A stretch of 64,000 nt of DNA, taken from the NCBI GenBank assembly GCA_947474755.1, contig CANJJE010000004.1, forward strand, positions 169,670-233,669, in the 5' to 3' direction. Both the position numbers and the translations under genes were made by a program. Under the pieces are notes generated by a model that was given only the letters and a program-made list of their open reading frames with translations, did no database searches and was not told where the DNA came from. Positions 17,501 to 29,500 of this stretch are shown here, piece after piece (the first letter of the stretch is position 1; the number at the start of each line of letters is the position of its first letter). This stretch comes from Burkholderiales bacterium (GTDB taxonomy: Bacteria > Pseudomonadota > Gammaproteobacteria > Burkholderiales > Burkholderiaceae_C).

Positions 17501-20500
17501 AAGGCGTCGAGGGCGCCTGCGCAGGGATTGTTCAGTTGCGCCTTGATCTTGTTGATCGAGCTGTCGTAGAAAGTATCAGACAGTCTCTTGGACCATTCCG
17601 AGCCGGTAACCCCGTGCACGTTCTCGAATACTCGACCTGCCACAGCTTCGCCTGCAAAAACCGCTGTGTCGAAGCCAAACCAGGCCAGATCGGCGATCCC
17701 GGTGACGAAGGTGACTCCGAAGTGCGTGGTGCCCGCGACGCCCGCGACACCCATCTTGACCGGCGCTATCGCGATGTCGTACGCGGTCTGTCTGATGGTC
17801 TGCCCGATCACGCTACCGAGTTCGCTGTTGCCGGTCGGGTCCATCCGGTCCAGCGGCCGGTTGCTGACATAGCGGTACAGGTTGGCATCGCCCGCCGCAA
17901 AGCCGATCGGGTCGCGGCTCACGAATCGTCCGAGCGAGTTGTCGTACCACCGCGCGCGGTAGTCCATCAGGCCCGTCTGCATATCGAGCTCTCGCCCTGT
18001 GTAGCCGAAGCGGGGTGACTGCCCAGCCTGGGTCTGCGAACTGATCTTGCCGAAGCTGTCGTAGACGATGTGGTCGATCGCCTGGCCGTTGGCGCCGACG
18101 ACATCGCGCACGCTGTTCTGGTGGTCGGCCAGGCTCCAGCGCAGCTGATTGCCGCGCTGCTCGGACAGCACCGCGTCCATGCCCGGGCCGTGCAACATCA
18201 GCTCGGTCAGCTGCCCGCTGCCGTTGAACACCATCGAGATGTCGTCGCGGTCGTGGATGTAGCTTTCGGTGACGGCGGCCTGCCCACCCGCACCGTCGGC
18301 GTCGCGGGTGGCGCCCACCTTCCAGCCGAAGTCGTCGTAGCGGTAGCTCTGCGTGCCCGTCACCGTGCCCGACGACGTGTGCTCGGTCGCGCCGGTGAGG
18401 CGGTTGCGGTGGTCCCAGACGTATTCGGTGTAGCCACCCGTGGCCTTGTCGGTCTTGCGCGTGCGGTTGCCCTCGGCGTCGTAGGCGTAGGTGGATGTCT
18501 CGTCCGACAGCACGCGGTTGCCGGTGCCCACGGTGACGCCCGCGCGCACCGGGTTGCCGTTGGCATCCCAGGCGAAGGTCTGGTCGGCAGGGTTGCCCGA
18601 CGTGCTGCTGTAGTCGGCCCCAGTGAGTTGGTTGCGGTCGTCGTACGTGTAGACATTCGGGCCATCGGGCGAGGTCATGCCGCGCAGGCGGCTGGCGGCG
18701 TCCCACACGTAGGTGTAGGCGGCAACCGTGTTCGCGCCCGCGCTGTGGGTGATGGACTTGGTGCGGCCGGCGCCGTCGTAATCCATCGTCGTGGTGACGT
18801 CGGCCGCAGCGCCGGTGGCATCGAAGCGCTCAAGCGCCTTGAGTTGGCTGGCGGCGTCGTAGGTGTACTCGACCCGTTTGTCGACTGCGCTGCCGCCAAA
18901 CTGGCGCAGGCTGGTGGTGCGGTTGAGTTCGTCGTGGGCGGCGACGGTGCGCCAGTTCTCCACGCCGCCGATGGTGGCGATGGTCAGGGTCAGGTTGCTC
19001 GAAGCGTCATAGCCATAGCTCAGCTTGACCGCAGGCAGACCGGCGGCGCCCTGGTTGTCGATGCTGACCATGCGACCCATGCGGTCGTAATCGATGGTGT
19101 ACGTCGCATCCGGGTCGGTCACGGTGCGCAGCTGGCCGGCAGCATCGAAGGTGCGGGTGATCGTCCGCTGAAGCGCGTTGGTCTGGTCGCGCCAGGTCTC
19201 GACATCGTTGCGGCTGAGTTCGTCGTAGTGCTTCTCGATGACGAGGCCGCGAGCGTCGACGCTCCTGGTGACGTTGCCGATCTCGTCGTAGTCGAAGCTG
19301 CGAACGCCGAGTGCGTCGGTCTGTGACGTCATGCGACCGAGCTCGTCGTACAGGTACGCGGTGCGGTTGAGGCTCGGGTCGACGAGCGCCTTCAGCTCGT
19401 TGCGTGCGGTGTATTCGTATGCCGTCTTGGCGAGGTTGGCGTCGACCGACTCGATGCGTCGGTTCAGCACGTCATAGGCCTGCGTGCTGAAGTGGCCGAG
19501 CGGATCGGTCGTCTTGATCAGGTTGCCGACCTGGTCGTACTCGTACGAAGTGACCAGACCCTTGGCAGCATCGTTGCTGCCTGCCGGGTCCGGCTGCGCG
19601 GATGCGATCGCGCGGTTGAGGCTGTCGTAGGCGAAGCGCGTGATGCGACCGATGGGGTCGCTCACGGCGATGCGGTTGCCTGCGGCGTCGTAGAAGCTCT
19701 GAGTGATGCCGCCCCGCGGATCGGTCACCCTGGTGCGCTGATTGCGCGCGTCGTATTCGAAGGTGGTCGTGAAGCCGCGTGCGTCGGTGGTCGACGTCAG
19801 GTTGCCCGCCGCGTCGTAGGCATAGCCGATGGTGGACGCGAGCACTGAACCCCCGGCGTCGGGGTCGGGCATCGTGGCGCTGACTCGGCGGTTCAGACGG
19901 TCGTACTCGAAGGACGTCGTGCGCTGCAGGACGTCGGTGGTCGACTTCAGGTTGCCGACCGCGTCGTAGGACATGGTCGCCGTCTGGTCCTTGTTGTCGA
20001 TCACCGCAACGCGCCGGTTCAGTTCGTCGTAGCGGTAGTCGGTCTTGCGGCCGCTGGCGTCGACGGTGCGGGTGACGTTGCCGACCAGGTCGTAGGCCAG
20101 CGTGGCGGTCTGGTTGCGCGCATCGACGACCTTGGTGCGGCGGTTCATCGCGTCGTAGCTGAAGACGGTGCGCTTTTGCAGCGCGTCTTCGGTGTAGGCG
20201 ACGTTGCCGACCTCGTCGAAGCCCTGTGATGTCGATCGCTGCAGCGATCCGCCGGCGTCCTCGATGGTCTTGACGCGGCGGTTCAGGGCGTCGTATTCGT
20301 AGGCAGTGGCGCGGTTGGCCGGCGCCGTCAGTTGCGTCGCCAGCACCAGGTTGCTGTTGAGGTCGTAGGCATAGGTCGTGACCAGTGCCGGGAGCTGGTT
20401 GAAGCCGTTGGATGCCGGGGCGACGCTGCGCACCAGCCGGTCGAGCGCGTCGTACTCGAAGGATCTGACGCGGTTCAGCTCATCGCGGCTTTCGATCATG

Positions 20501-23500
20501 TTGCCGAAACCGTCGTACTTGACCAGCAGCAGTCGGACCGCGGCGTCGCCTGTGGCGAAGTCTCGGCCTAGCGCATCCTTGGTCGTCTGGGCCGCCGGGT
20601 TGCCCGCTGCGATCAACTGGGTGGCGATGCGCCGATCGACCGCGTCGTAGGCGTAACGCGTCTCGTTGTTGCGTGCGTCGAACGTCGACGTCAGATTGCC
20701 CGCCGCGTCGTAGGCATAGCGCAGCACGGGCGACGCCAGCGGGCCGACTCCGTCCGGATCGGCCTGGGTGGTCTTGACCAGCCGATTGGCCGCGTCGTAC
20801 TCGTAGCGGGTCGCCTGATTCAGTGCGTCCGCACTTTCTACCAAGTTGCCCAGTGAGTCGTACGCCATCGTCGAGCGGCCGCCGCGCCCATCCACCATGG
20901 CAGTGCGACGGTTGAGGGTGTCGTACTCGTAGGCGGTCGTGTGTCGCTCGGCGTCGGTGGTGCTCAGCAGGTTGCCGACTTCGTCGTAGCTGTAAGACGT
21001 GGTCGGCGGCAGCTTGGCGAGCGTGTCGGCGGGCAAGCCGGTCGTGTCTGTGTAGGGCGAAGGCTGTTTCACCAACACCAGGCGATTGAGCGCGTCGTAC
21101 TCGTAGATCGTCTTGTTCTGGCGCGCGTCGGTGGTCGTCTTCTGGTTGCCGTTCTCGTCGTAGGTGACTGAACTGGTGCGGTTCAGCGCGTCGGTGGTCG
21201 ACAGGCGCCGGTTCATCCGGTCATAGGTGTAGGTGGTCGCGCCGAGCGACGCGTCGAGCGTCTGGCGGGGGTCCTTCACGCTGACCAGATTGCCGTTGAG
21301 GTCGTAGGCGTAGGTGGTGGTTGATGCTGCCTGTGGCCCGTTGGCCCCATCTGGGTCCGGCGACTTCATCGACGTGCGGCGGTTGAGGTTGTCGTAGCCG
21401 TAGGACGAAACCCGGGTCAGTGGGTCGGTGGCCGAGGTCACTCGGACCAACTGCGTGTTGCCGTTCGCGTCGTACTCGGTTGCCGTGACCGTGCCGATGG
21501 CGTCGGTCATCGTCGAGACGCGGTTGCGGCTGTCGTAGGTGTAGGTCGTCGCACCGAGCGTGGCGTCGAGTACCTGCCGCGGGTTGCGAACTCGCACGAC
21601 ATTGCCGGCGAAGTCGTAGTCGGTCAGCGTGGTCTGGCCGGCAGGGTCGGTGACACGAACCTGACGGTTGAGTATGTCGTACTCGTACTCGGTGGCCGGG
21701 CGCACGTTGGCGTCGTTGGCCGTCACGAGCACACCCTTGGCGTCGTAGCTGGCCGATACCTGTTCGGCGTCCTGGACCGACAGCAGGTTGAAGTTGACGT
21801 CGTAGGTGAATCGCTGCACCGGACTGCGCAAGGCGCCAGTGCCATCCGGATCAGGCAGGGCACGGCGTACCAACCGGTTGGCGTTGTCGTAGGCGAAGCG
21901 CGTCGTGCGGCCGAGACGATCGGTGGTCGACAGGACGTTGCCCACCTCGTCGAAGGTCGTGCTCGAAGTCTTGCCGTCCGCGTCGATGATCGAGGTGACG
22001 CGCCCCACGGCGTCGTAGATGGCCTTCGTGGTGAACAGCGATGCCGCAGCGCCGGACGCATTCAGTCGTCCATCGCGCGTGGTCACGATCTGGTCGGCAC
22101 GGTCATAGGTCATCGACGTGACATTGCCTTCGGCGTCTGTCGTCTTGATCTTGCGGTTGAGTCGGTCGTATTCGTAGGTCGTCTTGTACGGCGTGCCAGC
22201 TGCGCTGCCACGCGGGTCGATGAGGGCCGTGAGGTTTCCGTTGGCGTCGTATTCGCGGCGTGTCACCGACTTCGCGCCCAGGCCCTGAGCGTCCGGCGCC
22301 GGACTGGTGACGGTGATCAGCCGGTCGCGCGCGTCGTACCCCATCGTTGTTTCGTTGCCGCGGGCGTCGATGATGCTGACCACGTTACCCACCGCGTCGT
22401 AACCGGTGCGTGTGATGTCGGTGCGCTGCACCTTCTGTCCGGTGGTCGGGTTGGTCACCTCGACGGGTGGTGCGATGACCGCCACACGGCGCCCAAGACC
22501 GTCGTACTCGTACTTCGTGACGAAGCCCCGAACGTCTTCAGTCTCCTTCAGCCGACCGGCATCGTCATAACGCCAGAAGCTCGAATGGCCAAAGGCGTCG
22601 ATGGACTCGATGCGGCGGTCGAGTTCGTCGTAGACGAACTGAGTCGGTTGCAATCGGGCATCCGTCGCGACCACGAGGTTGCCGTTGGCGTCGTACTCGC
22701 GCGTCATCGAGGACGCCTTCTGCGGACCCGCAACGCCGTCGGGGTCGGGGGCGGTCGTCTTGATGAGTCGATCCATGCGGTCGTAGACCATGACCGTCTC
22801 GTTCCCGCGTGCGTCGACGATCGCGATCGCGTTGCCGACCGCGTCATAGCGGTTGGTCGTGACGTTCCCGAGAGCGTCCGTGACCTTGACGAGCCGATTC
22901 AGCGCGTCATAGGTGAACCTGGTCGTGCTGCCCTCGCCGTCGGTGGCGCTGGTGCGGTTGCCTACGCGGTCATAGCTGTAGAGCACGTCTGGCCGTACCG
23001 TTGCCGGTCGGGTGTCGGGCGCCGCGCGCACCACACGGGTCAAGCGGTTGAGGGCGTCGTACTCGTAATCGGTGGTGTTGCCACGGGCGTCGGCTTCCGA
23101 CTTCAGGTTCCCGGCTGCGTCATAGGTCCTGACAGCTGCAACCACCAGGGTGGCGTCGGTCACCGACGACAGGCGATCTAGTTCGTCGTAACTGTACTGG
23201 GTGAGACGGCCGAGTGCATCGATGTGGCGGACGCGGTTGCCGTTCTCGTCGTAGCGGTCGAAGGCCGACTCGCTGCGCACCCCGCCGTTCGGACCTTCGA
23301 GGTAGGTGTTGGTGGTCTTGACCACGCGGCGCAGGGCGTCGTAGGCGAACGAGGTCTCCAGCAACGCGACGGTGGTGTTCGCAGGCGTGACGCGCTGCAA
23401 GGTCAGATTGCCGACGGCGTCGTAGATGTTGGTGACCTTGCGTCCGCTGGCGTCGACCGTCTCGGAGAGACGGTTGAGCTTGTCATAGCTGGTCGTTTCG

Positions 23501-26500
23501 GTGTGGTTGCGCGCATCCGTGAAGGATTTGAGGTTGCCCTGCCGGTCATAGTCGTAACGCTCGACCGAGGCCCTGAGCGCGCCAGCGCCGTCAGGGTCCG
23601 GGTAGGTGACCTTGCGCTTGCGGTCGAGCCCGTCGTACTCGTAGGTGGTGGTCCGGCCCAGCTCATCGGTGCTCGCGACAAAGCGCCCGAGGTCGTCATA
23701 GGTGAATGACGAGGTGACGGTGAAGCGGGTGCCCCAACCGATGACGCGACCCAGTTCGTCGCGCTGCGCCGACGCGGTGCCCTGCAGGGCGTCGGCGAAC
23801 TCCACCGCACGGTTGCGTTCGTCGAATCGCGTGAGGGTGACGCGGCCTTCGGCATCCTTGACCCAGGTCTTGTTGCCCGCCGCGTCGTAGCCGAATTCGG
23901 TCACCGGTGGTGTTTGTGCGCCAAGGGCGCCATCCGGGTCAGGACGGGTTTCGCGGATCAGGCGGTTCTGATCGTCGTACTCGTAGGTGGTGACCTTGTC
24001 GCGCTCGTCGATGCGCTGGATGACGTTGCCGACTTCGTCGTACACCGTCGTCGTCTTGTGATTCAGTGCGTCGGTGACAACCGTCAGCCTGTTGAGTTCG
24101 TCGAACTCGAAGGTCGTCTCGTTGCGGCGCGGGTCTTTCTTGTAGACGAGGTTGCCGACCTCGTCGTAACGGAAGACCGTCACCGGGGGCAAATGCTGGA
24201 GGGTTGACCCCGTCTGGCCCGGAGCGGCGTCGATTGGACCGGGTGATGGCGCGCTGATCCTGACGACGCGGTTGCGATCGTCGTAAGCCATGACGGTGAT
24301 CTGGTTCTTCGCGTCGACGATCTCGGTACGGTTGCCGGCTTCGTCGTAGCCGAACTGCGTGATGGCGCCCGATGCATCGCGTGTCTTCGTCAGACGGTTG
24401 AGTCGGTCGTACTCGAGGTAGTCGGTCCGGTTGCCGTTGGCATCCTCTTCCCACTGCAGGTTGCCGCTGGCGTCGTACTGGCGCTTCGACATCGCAAAGC
24501 GGGGCGCGTCGAACAACTGGCCCGGGCTACCCGCGAGCGGGTTGTTGGGGTCCGGCATCCACGTCTCGATCAGCCGGTTGAGCTTGTCGTACTTGAAGCT
24601 TGTGATCCGGTTGCGGTTATCGAGTGTGTAGGTGATGTTGCCGACCGCGTCGTAGTGGGTCTCGCTGCGTTCGGTCTGCCCGTTGACGGTCTTGACTGTT
24701 GCGGTGCGGCGATTGAGTTCGTCGTACTCGTGGGTGGTGACACGACCCAGAGCGTCGGTTTCCTTCACCAGATTGCCCACGCGGTCGTAGACCATGAGCG
24801 TGACCGAGGCTGCGAGCGGGCCGATGGCGCCATCGGGATCGGCTTGAGTGACGCTCGTCTTTCGGTTGAGCGCGTCGTAGGTGAACGAGGTGATGCGCCC
24901 CAGCGCGTCCTCGACCTTCAGCAAGTTGCCGACGTTGTCGAACGTGTAGCGAGTCGTCTGGCCGAGGGCGTTAGTGGTCGAGGCCAGGCGGCCGGTCAGT
25001 GCGTCGTAGCGGCTGACAGTGGTGTACGCGGGTGCTCCGGTGGCGTTCGTCTTGAGCCACGAACGCATGCCAGCCTGAGTCGGCTGCGGGTTGGTCGCCC
25101 GTGCGTCGGTCACCGCAATGATGCGGCCCATGGCGTCGTAGTAGGTGCGCGTGACCTGCTCCACGCCATCGACGACATGGATCACTGCCGTCTGACGGTT
25201 CAGGCCGTCGTACTCGAAGCGGGTGACCTTCTGCCGCTCGTCGATCGTCTTGATCAGGTTGTTGGCTGCGTCGTAGAAGTACCGAATGAACGTGCCGTCG
25301 TCATTGATGCGCTTCGTCATGCGATTGCGCTCGTCGTACACGTAGTCCGTCTTGAGCGCTCGGCCGAGTGCGTCAGTGATGATCCGCACCGGCTTGTCCC
25401 CACCCGGGCCGCACCCGCACGGTTCGACATACTCGTAATGGGTCTCGACGCCCTGGGGATCGCGCTCGACGATCAGGCGGTCATCCTCGTCATAGAAGTA
25501 GTAGGTGCGGTTGTGGAGGGCGTCTTCCTTCCAGTCGACGAGTTCGTTGCCATTCAGGTCTGTGCCGCCTGACCCCAGCGTCTTGTAGTGGGTCGTTGTG
25601 GTGCCGCCCAGCTCATCGACGACGCTCACCAGGCGGCCGCGGTCGTCATGGTTCTGGGTCGTGGTGTGCCCGTTGGCATCGGTGGTGGTGCGCCGATTAC
25701 CGGCGGCGTCGTAGCCGTAGACGATGGTCGGCTTGACGGACTGACCGCCGGCCAGTGTGATCTCGGGTTGCTCTACCCGGGCAACCCGGTTCATCGAGTC
25801 ATAGGTGGTCGTGGTGACGCGGCCCTGTTCGTCGGTGTACACCTGCTGCAGCGCACCCACGTCATTGGTCGAGTACCTGTAGGTGCTGAAGGTGCCGTCG
25901 AGATGCGTGAGCTTGGTCAGGCGACCCAGATCGTCGTACTCGTAGGTGGAGCGCATCAGCATCGTCTGGGTGACCGTGTCGGTCAGCCATTCGCTCTTCA
26001 TCAGGCCCTGCGGGTAGTAGCTGGACTGCCATAGGCTGCCGTCGGGCTTCGTTACTGCAATGACGTCGCCCCTGCCGTCGATCGTGTAGGTGGTCGTTCG
26101 CCCCAGCTCGTCGATCATGCTGGTCATGCGGTTGAACTTGCCTTCGTAGGTGAACGAAGTACCCAGCTGCCCAGTGACCGGATTGATGACCGACTCGTCG
26201 TCCCACGTACGGATCCTGTTGCCCCGCTCGTAGAACTCCGAGTAGGTCTTGCGCCCGTCTTCCGCGACGGACTCGACGACATTGCCTCGTTCGTCTCGCC
26301 TCTTGAACTCAAGGGCGTCGAGCGTGCCGTCGTTTTCCTGGTCCCACTCCTGAATCGTCTGGCCTCGCTCGTTGAAGGTTGCCTTTTGAACCTTGCCGTT
26401 GCTTTTCTTCAAGGTTCCCTTCAGGTCGTCGAGTTTCTCCATGTTCGCAAAGGCAGGCGCGTGACGGTCTGCCGTCGTGGCCGGGTCCTTCAGGGCGACG

Positions 26501-29500
26501 ACATCGCGCGCGGTGACTTCCACGGTGGTGTTGTCCGAGCGCACGGCGCGAATGGCCCGACCGTTGATCTGGTCGTAATAGTCGCGCTCTTCGGCACCGT
26601 ACTGGTTCTTCTCGTAATTCATCCGCCCCGCATCTTCGTAGCCGAAGGTGCGGGAGGTGCCATCAGGGTCTGTGATCTGGGTGAGGTTCTTGTCGTTGTA
26701 GCTCAGTACCGTGACCTGCCCCGGTTGACCATTCATCGGGTGGATGATCTTCGAGACACGTTCACCCTGGTACTCGAACAGCGTCTTCTGGTTGGTGCTG
26801 TCCTCGATGTACATGAGCTTGCCGGTGGCGTCGCGGCCATAGGTCGTCCGGTTGCCGTAGCGGTCTTCGACGTAGAGCAACTTGCCAGACACCGGCTTGC
26901 CCGCCGCGTTCGTTGTCGGCTTGCTGTAGACGTACAGCGTTCCGTCAGGGACGCGCCGTTGCAGGGTTCCGTTGGTCATTTCGGCGAGTGGCGGGCTCCC
27001 GCCGTTGTCGCGGCTGGCCGGGGCCTGCGGCGCGTACAGGGCCACCACACCCGGATACGACGACGCGAATGCGGCCATGGCCGTCTCGGGGATGCGCTGG
27101 AACGCGTTGATCGCGCCGTTGCCATCGACGATCTGCAGCCAACTGGCCGGGCCAGGCACCTCGACTCCGTTGACGATGGTCTTGGGCGCAATACCGGCAT
27201 GAACCTCCTGCAATCCGGCGATCGACCAGCCGCTGCCGAAGCTGCTGTCGACCCTGTTGTCTAGGATGAGGGTGCCGACCTGGGTGCGTGGCTTGCCGAA
27301 CAGCTTGGCGTTGACGGTGTAGTTGTAGAACCCGGAAGGCAGCTTGCTCATGTCCGCCTGGATGGCGACGGTCACGTTATCGGCGAACCGCTCGATCTGC
27401 CAGTACTGCGTGGGTGTCGTGATCGTGCCGCCCGGGCCGGTGAAGGTGATGCTCGCCTCGAGCACGGCATTGCGGTTGCTGCCGCTGATGGCGAGTTCCT
27501 GCGGGTCAGCCTTCTCCAGGTAGGCCTGCATTTCCGAACGGATGTTCTCGAAGCTGATCATGCGGATCGGGCGCGCGTCGGCTGTCGTCGAGTTGTAGAC
27601 GAGCCTGAGCCTCTGCTCCTGGCCGAGCGACTGGTAGCTCAGCAGGTCATGGGTCTCGACCACGGCTCCGCTGTCGACTTCCACCGTCGAGCCGAAATCG
27701 GCCGCCGGGCAGTCCGGCGGATCCATCAGGCTATCTAGGATGTCCAGCTTACCGAGGTCGTCGCGACTCGGGATACCCGGCCCCCGGCCCTTGTCGAAGC
27801 CGTTGTAGACGCGGGGCCCGGGCGCGGTCTCGGTCGGATGCGCACTCAGGCCTTGGGGCGTGCCGCCGATGCCGAACGGCGCCGCGGGCGAAATGAAGAC
27901 ATCGTCAGGAATCTTCGGCCTCTCGACGGTCGTACCGTTCGGCAAGGTCACGGTCTCGACGATCATGGGACCGCGCTGCACTGTCACCAGCCCTCCAGGC
28001 GTGGCCGGCGGAATCTCGATGCGCTGGTACCAGTTGCCTTGCTGATCTTTCATGTAAGGCAGCACGTCGCCGGTACGCGACACATATCGACCCTGACCAT
28101 CCATCACGTACGGCACACCGAAAACGAACCCGAGTGCAGCGCGGTTGAAGCCGACGATCCGGTAATCGGCCTTGATGTCGATGGGCGTGTTTAGGCCGTT
28201 CAGATCCTCTTGCGGCGGCAGGATCTTGAGCCGGGATGGACGGGCCGGGTCGTAGTTCGGGTCGCCCGGGTCCCGAGGGAGGTACAGGCTGTCGATCGCA
28301 CGCTTGCTCAGGAGGTCACGGTTGTAGTTGAGGTCAATCAGTGGGACCGTCGGCGCAAGGGCCTCTTCGATCTGACCGATCAGGTTGACCACGTTGTAGG
28401 CGAACACGGAGCCGATGCCGCGCATCCCGGCGAACAGGTAGTTCTTGCCGCTGGCAAACGCCATGTTGTCGATGGCCGCGAACGGGATCGACAGCGTCGC
28501 GGCAATCAATTTGCCGTCGCGGATGACGCCGATGTTGCTGCCGCCGGGCAGCGGGGCCGTGGTGATCGGGGTGTCGGCGAATGCCGACGGGTCATGCGAA
28601 GGATTGCCGGAGATGAAACGGTTGTAACCACCGACGAACACGTACTCGGGATGCGAACCGATCGTTGCCTTCAGCGAATCCGCCGGAAGGACGAGCATCG
28701 AGTTGGCGTTGTTGACATCGAAGGTGTCGAAGGCAACGCCCAGATTGAGACTGGCGAATCCCTTGGTCGTGCCGTAGGTGTTCGACACTTTCGCCCAATT
28801 GAAGGCATCGGTGGCGACTGGGTCGTCGTTCTCGATGATGAGTTCGCACACGCCACCCGGGGGTGGCGCTTCACTCGGGATGGGTGCCGACGGTGGAATG
28901 TCGGTCGTGTCGAGGTACCGGTTGGAGAACAGCAGGCGGTTGTTGTCGGTCGTGGCTTCGATCGCGTAGGTTTCCTGGCCTGTCAGGAAACCGGCGATCT
29001 GATTCCAGTAGCGACGAGGATTCGCGCTGGAATCGCTCAGGTCCGCATCTGAAGCAGCAGGCTTGTCGGCAGCATCGATGTTGACCACCGCGATCCGGCT
29101 GTTCTCGAAGTCCTCGCCGCCCTGCGCTACCGACCTGAAGAAGGCGCTGCCGTCGCGATTCGGCGCGGCGACGTAGAGGCGGCGCCCGTCGTTCGAGATA
29201 GTCAGGCCCCGCAAGCCCTTGCGGGCGGCGTCGACCTCGATCGTGCGCAGGTACTGGTTGAACGTCGACGAGTTCGGGTCGATGTCGATGACATAGATAC
29301 GGCCCTTCGGCGAGGTCGACGTGCCGTAGGTGTTCTCGTCGGAAACGTAGGCATAGCGGTTCGCCTTGTCGATGGCGATCCAGAAGGGGCGCGCGCCATC
29401 GGGCAACAGGATCGGATCGACCGGATCGACGCCCGTGGCATCGAGGTTGCCCGCCTTGGCGTCCGCCGCCTGCAGCGCCACCATGTCGACGACGGCCACC

